A stretch of DNA of 64,000 bases from Alishewanella aestuarii B11 (GTDB lineage: Bacteria > Pseudomonadota > Gammaproteobacteria > Enterobacterales > Alteromonadaceae): contig NZ_ALAB01000001.1 of NCBI RefSeq assembly GCF_000280055.1, positions 162,385-226,384 of the forward strand, given 5' to 3'. The position numbers were made by a program, and so were the translations under genes. Shown here piece after piece: positions 1 to 8,242 of the stretch. A model generated the notes under the pieces. That model saw only the letters and a program-made list of their open reading frames with translations, had not been told where the DNA came from and made no database searches. Position 1 is the first letter of the stretch; each line of letters opens with the position of its first letter.

Positions 1-1228
1 GCGTGGCCTGCTGTGCAGTCTGTTCTGCCACAGCAGCCTGATGCTGTTGTTGCAGGCTGGCCAGTTGTTCGCGCAGCAGTGCCACTTCGGCATCCGCAGA
101 TGTATCTGCGGTGGTACGTTGCTGCAATTCTTGCTGCAACTGCTGATTTTGTTGCCGTAATTGCTGCAGTTGCTGGGTTAACTCTGCTGCGCCATTCTGG
201 CCGCGACCAGCCAATTGCTCCAGTACTGCATCGCGTTCGGCAGTCAGTTCAGCACACTGATCGGCGTACTCGGCCAACTGTTGATGGATCTGCTTCTTCG
301 CTTCGAAGTACTGGCGTTGCTGCTCGGTGCTGCGCTTGCGCAGTTGCTCATGCTCATCGTTCAGGCTATCAAAGCGCTGTTGTTGCGCCGCCAGTTCTTG
401 CTGCCATTGCGCCTGTAACTGCGTTAATTGCTGTTGCTTTGCGTCGGCTTCCTGCTCTGCCAGTTGCAGTTGCTGTTGCAGCGCAGCGAGTTGGGCAGCA
501 TTAGCCGTCAGCTGTTGTTGATAAGCGGCGGTTTCATCCTGCAGCTGTTGCAACTGCTGCAGCCGGGTTAGTGCTGACTGATAGTTTTGCTCCAGCTGCT
601 GTAACTCTTGCGTGGTGTCTTCCAGTTGCTGTTGTTGCTTCTGCAACTGCTGTTGATATTGTTGCAGTTGCTGCTGATTAAGTTCGGCTTCTGCTTCGGC
701 ATTGGCTAATTGCCGTTGCGCCTGCTCCAGCGCCTGCTGTTGGGTGGTTAACTGCTGTTGCAGTTGTTGCTGCTCCAGCTGTAACTGGTCACGCTCAAAG
801 CTGACATTGGCAAAATTATCAGCTTGCAATGCCAGCTGCTGTTGCTGGTTAGCCAGTGCTTGTTCCAGTTCAGATTTACGCTGCTCTGCCTGGCGTAAAT
901 TTTGTTGCAACAGTTGCACCTGCTCCACCGCTTTAACTTCGGCCTGCAGTGCTTCGGTTAACTGTTTATTTAACTGGTCGGTTTGCCATTGCGTTTGCTT
1001 CAGGGCTTCCCGCTGAAAGGCTGCCATAAAGTCTTCGCTGAACACAGACGGTGAATTCGCAGCGTCCTGCTGTCGCTGTTGCACCTGCTCGGTGCGCCAC
1101 TTTTTATAGTGCGACACCACGGTAGCCTGAGCATCTGATACTTTAGACAGCAAGTAATCCAGAGACACCGCCTTGCCAGAGCTCTCTAAATCATCACAGA
1201 TCTTCTTAACATCAGTATATTGCGACAT
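1..1228 (-). CDS. KfrA-like DNA-binding coiled-coil protein (partial, 3' end outside window)
   Basis: The reading frame is open from an ATG at 1228 to the left window edge, so the C-terminus is missing. The first 60 or so residues (MSQYTDVKKICDDLESSG..., with SLDYLLSKVSDAQATVVSHY after it) resemble the KfrA N-terminal domain (plasmid replication region DNA-binding N-term), including the helix in which a recognition segment is followed by a Tyr-Lys-Lys-Trp turn. Everything downstream is Gln/Glu/Leu-rich heptad sequence, i.e. a very long coiled coil, the known KfrA architecture. KfrA proteins are plasmid-encoded autorepressors with a segregation role; here the gene diverges from topB, parA and an RHH gene. 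An operator-like repeat lies at 1305-1347. The family call rests on the N-terminal pattern and overall shape only. Confidence 0.72.
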   Translation of the reverse strand, partial: MSQYTDVKKICDDLESSGKAVSLDYLLSKVSDAQATVVSHYKKWRTEQVQQRQQDAANSPSVFSEDFMAAFQREALKQTQWQTDQLNKQLTEALQAEVKAVEQVQLLQQNLRQAEQRKSELEQALANQQQQLALQADNFANVSFERDQLQLEQQQLQQQLTTQQQALEQAQRQLANAEAEAELNQQQLQQYQQQLQKQQQQLEDTTQELQQLEQNYQSALTRLQQLQQLQDETAAYQQQLTANAAQLAALQQQLQLAEQEADAKQQQLTQLQAQWQQELAAQQQRFDSLNDEHEQLRKRSTEQQRQYFEAKKQIHQQLAEYADQCAELTAERDAVLEQLAGRGQNGAAELTQQLQQLRQQNQQLQQELQQRTTADTSADAEVALLREQLASLQQQHQAAVAEQTAQQAT

Positions 1229-1552
1229 GATTCTTTACCTTTTACCAACCGATGGGCGTGTTCGCTATGCGCTGCCCGGAATGAAAGCTTAAGGAATGGC
1301 AGAGCCTTGCGCAAAGGCTAAATGCACAAAATTTGCACAGCGCAAGGTGTTAGCTGGGGATTTAATTCATCATATTGATCTTTAATAAATTATTTTTTTA
1401 ACCTGCATTATTTTGCGCGCTGAAAGCGTGTAAAAAAGCAGCGGAATAGCCCGAAGGTATTAGGGGGTAAAACCTTGGTTTGCGCGATACACTTTGCCAA
1501 AGCTAAATTTTACCGCTAAATTAACTGATTATTTATACAGTTGTTGTGCCTG
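1229..1552. promoter_or_regulatory. Divergent intergenic region kfrA-like/topB with an operator-like repeat
   Basis: This 324-bp gap separates the two divergent genes and must hold both promoters. An 8-bp perfect inverted repeat (CCTTGCGC at 1305-1312, GCGCAAGG at 1340-1347) encloses two direct TGCACA copies (1323-1328 and 1334-1339) that start 11 bp apart, so they lie on one helical face. It sits about 80-120 bp upstream of the KfrA-like start. KfrA proteins repress their own promoter through an inverted repeat, so this is a plausible operator. The rest (about 1360-1540) is AT-rich with no gene visible. Confidence 0.4.
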
Positions 1553-3496
1553 ATGATCCTATATATCGCGGAAAAGCCCAGTGTCGGCCGTGCCGTGGCC
1601 GCTGTTTTGCCCAAGCCGCACCAGTCGGGTGACGGCTTTATCAAAGTTGCTACCGGTGATGTGGTGACCTGGTGCATTGGTCACTTATTGGAATTAGCCG
1701 AACCAGAGCAGTACGCGCCGGAATATAAAAGCTGGCGCAAAGCGCATTTGCCCATTATTCCCCAGCAATGGCAGCAACAGGTAAAACGCCAGACCAGTAA
1801 GCAATTTCAGGTAGTAAAGCAGCTGATCAAGCAGGCAACACAACTGGTGAATATGGGGGATCCGGATCGGGTGGGACAGATCTTGGTCGATGAAGTGATC
1901 CACTATGCCGGTGTCAGCCAGGCGAAACTGGCCGCTACCCGGCGCTGCCTGATTAATGATATGAACCCGGCAGCCATTAAAAAGGTGCTACAGGATTTAC
2001 GGCCAAATAGTGACTTTATCCCACTGGCGACCTCGGCACTGGCCCGCGCCAGAGCCGATTGGCTGTACGGCATTAATATGACGCGTTTATGTACACTTTT
2101 GGGTCAGGATGCCGGTTATAAGGGAGTGTTATCGATTGGTCGGGTGCAAACTCCGGTACTGGGTTTAGTGGTGCAGCGAGACCTTGAGATCGAAAACTTT
2201 GTCAGTAAGCCCTTTTATGAGGTGTGGGTTACGCTGCAAACGGCACAACAGCAGCAATTTCAGGCCAAATGGCAGCCCAGTGCTGCCTGCGCACCTTATC
2301 AGGACGAAGAGGGCCGGGTAATGCTGAAAAAACTGGCCGAAACCGTAGTACAGAAAGTCAGCGGCCAGGCCGCTGTTGTGAAAGCAGTGAGCCGCGAGCC
2401 GAAAAAGCAAGCACCACCGCTGCCATACAGCTTATCGGCACTGCAGATCGATGCAGCCAAGCGTTTCAACCTCAGTGCTCAACGTACGCTGGATCTCTGT
2501 CAGCAACTGTACGAGCGGCATAAGCTGATCACCTACCCTCGTTCAGATTGCCGCTATTTGCCAACAGGACATTTTGCAGACTGTCATAGCGTGAGTCAGG
2601 CCATCGCGAAAACGGCAGTAAATCTGGCCAGTGCGGTGACGACTGCTGATCTGAGTTTACATAGCAAAGCCTGGAATGACGCCCAGGTCGGGGCGCACCA
2701 TGCCATTATCCCAACCTCGACCAGTATCGATGCCAGCCGCTTAAGCCGCGAGGAGCAGCAGCTATACGAACTGATTGCCAGACAGTACTTAATGCAGTTT
2801 TACGCCTCTTTTCAGTATGTCGAACATCAAATCGATAGTGAAGTCGCAGGCGGGCTCTTTGTTGCCAGGCAAAAGTCGGTCATTGCCGAGGGCTGGAAGC
2901 AGCTGTTATCCGGCGGCATCAGCGCCGGCAAGGATAGTCAGTCCAACTCAGATTATGCGGCCAGACCATTACCCGACGTAAAGCCCGGTGACGTCCTGCA
3001 ATGTGTTACCGGCAAGCTGGACGAGAAACAAACCAGCGCGCCCAAAGCCTTTACTGATGCCACCTTGCTGGCGGCCATGACCGGTATTGCCCGTTATGTG
3101 CAAGACCCGGAATTAAAAAAAATCCTGCGGGATACAGATGGTCTGGGTACTGAAGCGACCCGCGCTGGCATTATCGAGCTGTTATTCAAGCGCCGGTTTT
3201 TACAAAAGCAGGGTAAAGAGATCCGTGCTACTGCGGTGGGTCGGCAGTTTATTGGTTGCTTGCCGCCGCGGCTGGTATTACCCGATATGACCGCGCAATG
3301 GGAAGCGCAGTTAGAAGCCATAGCTGAAAAACGACTGGCATACCGTGATTTTATGCAGCCGCTACAGCAGGAACTTACCGGCTTGCTACAGGACGTCGCC
3401 GCACAGCCGCAGTCCTTTCAGGGGCTAGCCCAAAAGGGTTATGCGGTAACAAGGCGACGTGCCGCCAGGCCCCGCCGTGCCAAGCGTACCGCCTGA
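1553..3496 (+). CDS. topB: DNA topoisomerase III
   Basis: A type IA topoisomerase of 647 aa (E. coli TopB has 653). It begins MILYIAEKPSVGRA, giving the Toprim Glu at E7; the Toprim acidic pair is D103/D105 in GDPDRVGQ. The active-site tyrosine is in the LITYPRSDCRY segment, and the GTEATRAGIIELL block is also present. I start at the ATG at 1553 because it lines up with the family N-terminus; an in-frame TTG lies four codons upstream. Family members usually read DPDREGQ, so the Val after Arg106 is unusual. The C-terminus is a short Arg/Lys-rich tail with no zinc fingers. It relaxes and decatenates single-stranded DNA, and plasmid-borne copies often travel with partition genes, as here. Confidence 0.95.
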   Translation: MILYIAEKPSVGRAVAAVLPKPHQSGDGFIKVATGDVVTWCIGHLLELAEPEQYAPEYKSWRKAHLPIIPQQWQQQVKRQTSKQFQVVKQLIKQATQLVNMGDPDRVGQILVDEVIHYAGVSQAKLAATRRCLINDMNPAAIKKVLQDLRPNSDFIPLATSALARARADWLYGINMTRLCTLLGQDAGYKGVLSIGRVQTPVLGLVVQRDLEIENFVSKPFYEVWVTLQTAQQQQFQAKWQPSAACAPYQDEEGRVMLKKLAETVVQKVSGQAAVVKAVSREPKKQAPPLPYSLSALQIDAAKRFNLSAQRTLDLCQQLYERHKLITYPRSDCRYLPTGHFADCHSVSQAIAKTAVNLASAVTTADLSLHSKAWNDAQVGAHHAIIPTSTSIDASRLSREEQQLYELIARQYLMQFYASFQYVEHQIDSEVAGGLFVARQKSVIAEGWKQLLSGGISAGKDSQSNSDYAARPLPDVKPGDVLQCVTGKLDEKQTSAPKAFTDATLLAAMTGIARYVQDPELKKILRDTDGLGTEATRAGIIELLFKRRFLQKQGKEIRATAVGRQFIGCLPPRLVLPDMTAQWEAQLEAIAEKRLAYRDFMQPLQQELTGLLQDVAAQPQSFQGLAQKGYAVTRRRAARPRRAKRTA

Positions 3497-3550
3497 TGCA
3501 TATTGGCGAGATAGGCGTTGGCGATATTTTGCACTAGGCTCAACAAACCG

Positions 3551-3641
3551 CGGTAGCCGCTTTTTTGGCTACCGGCTGGAGATAGCAGGAAATTCGCCTA
3601 CACTTATGACGTGCCACCAATTTTGCGAGTAAAGGTGGCAC
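3551..3641. repeat. Two inverted repeats upstream of parA
   Basis: A hairpin CGGTAGCC/GGCTACCG (3551-3558 and 3567-3574, 8-nt T-rich loop) follows topB but lacks a T-tract after the stem. A second perfect inverted repeat, GTGCCACC/GGTGGCAC (3611-3618 and 3634-3641, 15-nt spacer), lies 65 bp upstream of the parA start. GGTGGCAC recurs at 4757-4764 after the RHH gene, inside another large hairpin. The arrangement would fit an operator or centromere-like site for the ParA/RHH pair; function is inferred. Confidence 0.45.
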
Positions 3642-3706
3642 GCCCTGGCGGGTACATCGTCAGAGCGGACAGCCAACGCTGTTTCTTCACAGAGAAGGTG
3701 CACAAA

Positions 3707-4405
3707 ATGATATTGTTAGTTGGTGGTGAAAAAGGTGGCAGTGGCAAAAGCTGTCTGGCGCAGAATATAGCCGTCTACTTTTCGCGGGAAAAGAATGCCA
3801 ATGTCATGCTGGTTGACTGCGATCCGCAGCGAACCACATCGGATTGGGTGCAAGAGCGCCATATGAATCCGGAATTACCCTGGATCAACTGCGTACAGAT
3901 GTACGGTAAGATCCGTTACGAGCTGAAAAGCCTGGAAATGCATTATGACGTGGTAGTGGTAGACTGCGGCGGTCAGGATAGCGTAGCCTTGCGTTCTGCG
4001 ATGGTGGTTGCCAGCCATGTACTATTCCCGTTACGGCCCAAGCGGCGTGATTTAAAAACGCTGGAGCATTTGGAAGATTTAGTCAGTGCCTGTAACGTGG
4101 TAAACCCGGAGATGATCGTCGGCTGTGTGCTGACGCAATGTCCGGCCCTGCCAAATCAGGCCAACCGCATCCTGGATGCGAAAGAAGTATGTAAAAGTTT
4201 TAATTTGCGGGTGCTGGAAAACATCACTTATAGCCGTAATATCTATGACGACAGTGAAGAAAAAGGCTTGTCGGTAATGGATGTGGATAACGACGGCAAG
4301 GCCGCCGGCGAAATCCGGGCAATTATTGAAGAACTCCTGTCGATGAAGGCGATTCAAGAAGATGGCGCTAAGCGACCTGAAGAAAAAGTCTTTGCAGTCA
4401 AATAA
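3707..4405 (+). CDS. parA: ParA-family partition ATPase
   Basis: A 232-aa deviant-Walker ATPase. Visible motifs are the deviant Walker A GGEKGGSGKS at the N-terminus, Walker A' (LVDCDPQRTTSDW) and Walker B (YDVVVVDCGG). There is no N-terminal HTH extension, so it is a small type Ib-like ParA. ParA ATPases move DNA or cargo by ATP-dependent binding to the nucleoid together with a centromere-binding partner. The start at 3707 is chosen because GAGAAGG precedes it at good spacing and the Walker loop sits at the expected distance; a longer upstream frame has no family support. Its 3' end overlaps the following RHH gene by 44 bp, which argues for one operon. Confidence 0.9.
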   Translation: MILLVGGEKGGSGKSCLAQNIAVYFSREKNANVMLVDCDPQRTTSDWVQERHMNPELPWINCVQMYGKIRYELKSLEMHYDVVVVDCGGQDSVALRSAMVVASHVLFPLRPKRRDLKTLEHLEDLVSACNVVNPEMIVGCVLTQCPALPNQANRILDAKEVCKSFNLRVLENITYSRNIYDDSEEKGLSVMDVDNDGKAAGEIRAIIEELLSMKAIQEDGAKRPEEKVFAVK

Positions 4406-4709
4406 ACCCAGCTTTACCGTTGATGAGTTTATTGATGATGCACATAACTACGCCTTGGGGCTGCCGCAAATCGTCAGCTTACGGCAATTATTACCGGAAG
4501 AAGACGAGCCGCCGCGGCTCCCGATGCGCCATGCGACCTTTACCCTGAGTGAAGAAGCGATCAGCGCCCTGAGTGAGTTAAGTGAATTAACCGGTGAACC
4601 CAAATCTAAACTGATCCGCAAACTGATTTTGCGTGCGACCAAGTCAGTGCAGTTTGATTTAGCCAAGGTAAAAACGGCGAAAGCCAAATTACCGCCGGGT
4701 GGCAGTTAG
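4362..4709 (+). CDS. Ribbon-helix-helix partner protein of ParA (putative)
   Basis: A 115-aa protein whose central part (about residues 58-90: ATFTLSEEAISALSELSELTG, then SKLIRKLILRA) has the beta-strand/helix/helix pattern of CopG/ParG-type RHH DNA-binding domains. The N-terminal 50 residues look disordered and acidic, and the C-terminus is Lys-rich. It overlaps parA by 44 bp, the usual position for a ParB-like centromere-binding partner in type Ib systems. Sequence alone does not prove partition function; a plain autoregulator is also possible. The ribosome-binding site is weak (AAGAAG directly before the ATG), consistent with translational coupling. Confidence 0.75.
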   Translation: MALSDLKKKSLQSNKPSFTVDEFIDDAHNYALGLPQIVSLRQLLPEEDEPPRLPMRHATFTLSEEAISALSELSELTGEPKSKLIRKLILRATKSVQFDLAKVKTAKAKLPPGGS

Positions 4710-4735
4710 GCTGTGGTTTAGTAACTGAAGTATGA

Positions 4736-4768
4736 GCTCGTGCCGCAGCATCCCGCGGTGGCACGAGC
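4736..4768. repeat. Large hairpin after the parA-RHH operon
   Basis: GCTCGTGCC (4736-4744) pairs perfectly with GGCACGAGC (4760-4768), and CCGC/GCGG can pair further inside. There is no T-run, so it is a weak Rho-independent terminator candidate between the convergent RHH and DUF3010 genes. The right arm contains GGTGGCAC, the same octamer found as an inverted pair upstream of parA. Confidence 0.45.
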
Positions 4769-4784
4769 AGAAAGCCTGTTTACG

Positions 4785-5207
4785 TTAACGCGCCAGAAAG
4801 GCGTAAGCGGTCAGAAAAGCAGTTTCCTGAAACGCCTTTAATCCGGTCGCTTTGAAATCGACCGGTAATGGAAAGCGTTTAATTTTTTCTTTTAGTTCAG
4901 TAGCCGATAACAGGCTAACATTACAATTGTCCAGCAGCTGTAACGTTGCCTCAATTTTAAAACCGACAGCACCACCGGCAAACTTACCTTTTTGTGGCCG
5001 CTCTTTAATCACCAGATGCTGGATCTTGTAATCCTCGACTAACTTGCGTAGTGCAAACTGAAATTTGCGCACCTGCTCAGTTTGTTGATCCTGACTCAGT
5101 GCGATCCGGGTTTGCCGGCAATCCGGCAGGTTAAATAAACCGTCCTGGTATTCCATTAAGCATAAAATTGCTTCACTGCCTTTAATCTCAACGCCACATA
5201 CGCGCAT
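4785..5207 (-). CDS. DUF3010 family protein
   Basis: A 140-aa protein beginning MRVCGVEIKGSEAILCLMEY, typical of the DUF3010 family found in marine and aquatic gammaproteobacteria. The alternating hydrophobic strands (VCGVEIKGSEAILCLM; HLVIKERP) suggest an RNase H-like fold, but no function is established. It lies 13 bp downstream of the next leftward gene (5221-5583), so the two probably share a transcript. It converges on the parA-RHH operon. Confidence 0.8.
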   Translation of the reverse strand: MRVCGVEIKGSEAILCLMEYQDGLFNLPDCRQTRIALSQDQQTEQVRKFQFALRKLVEDYKIQHLVIKERPQKGKFAGGAVGFKIEATLQLLDNCNVSLLSATELKEKIKRFPLPVDFKATGLKAFQETAFLTAYAFLAR

Positions 5208-5220
5208 CTTAGTATCCTGT

Positions 5221-5583
5221 TTAGTTGCCGCTCAGGCGGTCATAGTACTTTTCAATAATGGCACAGCTGCGCTGCAGGGGTTCACCAAAAAGTATCGGGT
5301 TAAAATCTCTGTTAATACAGTAATTTTGTCTGAAACGTAACACTGAGTCTTTATTCTCGGCCGCTGCGGCTAAATACTCCTGTTGCCGCAGCCCCTGTGA
5401 CTTACTGTAATCCTTAAGTTCACGTTGGATCGAGGCCAGCGCCTGTGAGTCAGACTGCCATTCAGTCGGGATCAGGCTCACCGCATAATCAACCACTTTG
5501 TCACGATAAGGCTTTAGCGGCGGCTCGCCGGAAAAGGTTAACAACAGCAAAAAAATGACGACGAACCAGAAAAAGGTTTTCAT
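5221..5583 (-). CDS. Small exported or membrane-anchored hypothetical protein
   Basis: A 120-aa protein with a hydrophobic N-terminal segment (MKTFFWFVVIFLLLLTFSG) that could be a signal sequence or a single membrane anchor. A charged helical region and a C-terminal half with two cysteines (NYCINR and RSCAII) follow, possibly a disulfide pair in the periplasm. I do not recognise the family. It is the likely first gene of a two-gene operon with the DUF3010 gene. Confidence 0.65.
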   Translation of the reverse strand: MKTFFWFVVIFLLLLTFSGEPPLKPYRDKVVDYAVSLIPTEWQSDSQALASIQRELKDYSKSQGLRQQEYLAAAAENKDSVLRFRQNYCINRDFNPILFGEPLQRSCAIIEKYYDRLSGN

Positions 5584-5750
5584 GTACTGACTCCGGCAAC
5601 AACTTAGACGCGATCTTACCTGAATCCTGGCTAAACTGCATTAGCGGCAACAGCCGCTGCTTCAGTCTTTTCTGATGTACTTTTATTTTATATCAATAAT
5701 TCGGTACGGGTTACTGATATACTAAGCAGGCTGGTAGTCATAGCTGGGGA

Positions 5751-7184
5751 ATGATGGTGGACGAGCAAAAAATTGAAGTAAAAAATATTCCAACCGGAGT
5801 AAAAATTCACCGCCCGCCCGAGGGCAATCCAAATAAGTATGCTTCCCGGGATCGGATCTATGTCCGGGCAGTAAAGGGGTTACACCAAAGCCTGCGTCGC
5901 AATATTGGTTTTGTGTTTATGGCGTTGTTTTTCGTGTTGCCCTGGATCCAGTTCGATGGCCACCAGGCAATTTTGCTGGATATCTTTGAGCAAAAATTCA
6001 ATATCTTCGGCCTGACGCTCTGGCCACAGGATTTTACCCTGCTGGCTTGGCTGTTTATGATTGCCGCCTATGCCCTGTTCTTTGTGACAACCTTCTATGG
6101 CCGGGTGTGGTGCGGTTATATGTGCCCGCAAACGGTCTGGACCTTTATCTTTATGTGGTTTGAAGAAAAGATCCAGGGTACCCGTAACCAGCGCATGAAG
6201 CTGGATCAGGAACCGATGAGCTTTAATAAGTTCTGGCGCAAGGCATTAACCCACTTCTGCTGGTTGGCATTTGCCTTGTTCACTGCGTTAATTTTCGTTG
6301 GCTACTTTACCCCTATCGGTCCGCTGTTTGTTGAGTTCTTTACCTGGCAGGCCGGCTTCTGGGCTACCTTATCGGTGCTGTTTTTTACGCTTTGTACCTA
6401 TGGTAACGCCGGCTGGATGCGGGAAATTATGTGTACACACATTTGCCCCTATGCCCGCTTTCAATCGGCGATGTTTGATAAAGATACCTACACCGTCACC
6501 TATGATGCCGCCCGTGGCGAGAACCGTGGCCCGCGTAGTAAAAAAGATGCGAACTATAAGGAAAAAGGCCTGGGCGACTGTATCGACTGTAACCTGTGTG
6601 TACATGTTTGCCCAACCGGCATCGATATTCGCAATGGCTTGCAATATGAGTGCATTAACTGTGGTGCCTGTATCGATGCCTGTGACGATACTATGGAGAA
6701 AATGGGCTATCCGAAAGGCCTGATCAGCTATACCACCGAACATACGCTGCAAGGCCGGCCGGCCAAGGTGTTACGGCCAAAACTGGTTGGTTATTTTCTG
6801 GTGTTGGTGGTGGTATGCGGTGCCTTTATGGTGAATCTGGCAATCCGCTCCCCGCTGGAGCTGGATATTATCCGTGATCGCGGCGCCTTGTACCGGGAAA
6901 CGCCGGAAGGGCTGGTGGAAAACACCTATACCCTGGGTATTATCAATAAGTCACAACAGCCGAAGACTCTGGTATTAACGGTAACCGGTATTGATAACCT
7001 GCAATGGCTGGGGCCAACCGAGGTGGAACTGGCCGGTAGCGAGAGTCGCAATGTGGTAGTCAGTCTGGCGCTGGACCCTTATGAGGCGAAACGCCCGGTG
7101 CTGGACCTGACCTTTAGCGTGCATCACAAAGATGCGCCTGAGGTGCGGGCCGAGCAGGGTAATAAATTCTTCAGTGGTCGCTAA
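5751..7184 (+). CDS. ccoG: Cytochrome c oxidase accessory protein CcoG (FixG/RdxA)
   Basis: A 477-aa membrane ferredoxin-like protein. N-terminal transmembrane segments around residues 50-230 include the NosR/FixG-type GRVWCGYMCPQTVW. These are followed by two 4Fe-4S clusters (CIDCNLCVHVCPTG and CINCGACIDACD), one more membrane helix (VLVVVCGAFMVNLAIR) and a C-terminal Ig-like FixG domain. CcoG reduces copper for assembly of cbb3 oxidase; ccoNOP are not in the window. ATG codons at 5751 and 5754 share one GGGGA Shine-Dalgarno, and 5754 has the better spacing. The 3' end overlaps the start of srkA by about 11 bp. Confidence 0.95.
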   Translation: MMVDEQKIEVKNIPTGVKIHRPPEGNPNKYASRDRIYVRAVKGLHQSLRRNIGFVFMALFFVLPWIQFDGHQAILLDIFEQKFNIFGLTLWPQDFTLLAWLFMIAAYALFFVTTFYGRVWCGYMCPQTVWTFIFMWFEEKIQGTRNQRMKLDQEPMSFNKFWRKALTHFCWLAFALFTALIFVGYFTPIGPLFVEFFTWQAGFWATLSVLFFTLCTYGNAGWMREIMCTHICPYARFQSAMFDKDTYTVTYDAARGENRGPRSKKDANYKEKGLGDCIDCNLCVHVCPTGIDIRNGLQYECINCGACIDACDDTMEKMGYPKGLISYTTEHTLQGRPAKVLRPKLVGYFLVLVVVCGAFMVNLAIRSPLELDIIRDRGALYRETPEGLVENTYTLGIINKSQQPKTLVLTVTGIDNLQWLGPTEVELAGSESRNVVVSLALDPYEAKRPVLDLTFSVHHKDAPEVRAEQGNKFFSGR

Positions 7185-8184
7185 GCCAGTGCAGCAATTT
7201 GATTTCTCTACCCTGCAGCCGGAGCTGATTCTTGATGCGCTACACCACTATGGCCTGGACGTTAGTTCAGGCCTGCTGGCACTGAACAGCTATGAAAACC
7301 GTGTCTATCAGTTTAGTGCTTATCGCGATAATGCGGTCAGCGCCGCGCGCTATGTGGTGAAGTTTTATCGCCCGCAGCGCTGGAGTCTGGCGCAGATTCA
7401 GGAAGAGCATCAGTTTGCTTTTGAATTGCAGGCTAATGAGGTGCCGGTGGTGGCGCCATTGTGCTTTGATGGTGAGAGTGTGTTGCCGTTTCAGGGCTTT
7501 TATTTTGCGGTTTTCCCAAGCCGTGGTGGCCGAACCCTGGAGATCGACAATGACGACCAGCTGGCATTACTGGCGCGCTTTTTAGGCCGGCTGCATCAGG
7601 TTGGCCGGCAACAGGTGTTTCAGGCCCGCCCCCAGCTGAGCATCGACAGCCATTTGCGGCATAGTCAGCAGGTACTGGCGGCGCTGCCTTTGATCCCATC
7701 CTATTTACGCCCGGCCTTTGATTCGGCGCTGCAGCAGGTGATTGCTGAAGCCAGCCGGCAATACCAACCGAAAACCGTGATCCGCTTACACGGTGATTGT
7801 CATGCCGGTAATTTGTTTTACAACGGGGAAAGCCCGTTCTTTGTGGATCTGGATGACTGTCGCAGCGGGCCGGCGATGCAGGACCTGTGGATGATGTTAA
7901 ACGGTGACCGGCAACAGCAGCGTGATACGCTGGAGCTGATGCTGGAAGAATATGAGCAATACTGTGATTTCGACCGGACCGAGCTGAAACTGATCGAACC
8001 GCTGCGCGCGATGCGTATGATTCACTACATGGCCTGGCTGGCGCAGCGCTGGCAGGATCAGGCCTTTGTAATGAACTTTCCGTGGTTTGCCACAGACAAA
8101 TACTGGGAACAACAATGCCTGGCACTAAAAGAGCAGTTGGCATTGTTGCAACAACCACCGTTAAGTCTGGTGCCAGACTACTGA
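7174..8184 (+). CDS. srkA: Stress response serine/threonine protein kinase YihE/SrkA
   Basis: A 336-aa protein colinear with E. coli SrkA: NSYENRVYQF, RYVVKFYRPQRW, the catalytic RLHGDCHAGN and the metal-binding FVDLDDCRSGPAMQDLW. It is a cytosolic kinase that counters stress-induced death. No ATG lies near the family N-terminus. GTG at 7174 gives a length and alignment close to E. coli and overlaps the ccoG stop; GTG at 7189 is an alternative. The next gene is dsbA, the same order as in E. coli. Confidence 0.93.
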   Translation: MVAKPVQQFDFSTLQPELILDALHHYGLDVSSGLLALNSYENRVYQFSAYRDNAVSAARYVVKFYRPQRWSLAQIQEEHQFAFELQANEVPVVAPLCFDGESVLPFQGFYFAVFPSRGGRTLEIDNDDQLALLARFLGRLHQVGRQQVFQARPQLSIDSHLRHSQQVLAALPLIPSYLRPAFDSALQQVIAEASRQYQPKTVIRLHGDCHAGNLFYNGESPFFVDLDDCRSGPAMQDLWMMLNGDRQQQRDTLELMLEEYEQYCDFDRTELKLIEPLRAMRMIHYMAWLAQRWQDQAFVMNFPWFATDKYWEQQCLALKEQLALLQQPPLSLVPDY

Positions 8185-8242
8185 GAATTTGTTAAGCTTG
8201 CAGCTAAGCACCAAATAGTCCCGATTAATCAGAGGTTTTAGA

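Noticed and set aside
1..1020. Dense CTG/CAG-type repetition that could look like a repeat array
   Set aside because: It is the coding sequence of the Gln-rich coiled coil read on the minus strand; units are irregular and there are no spacers, so it is not a CRISPR or satellite array.
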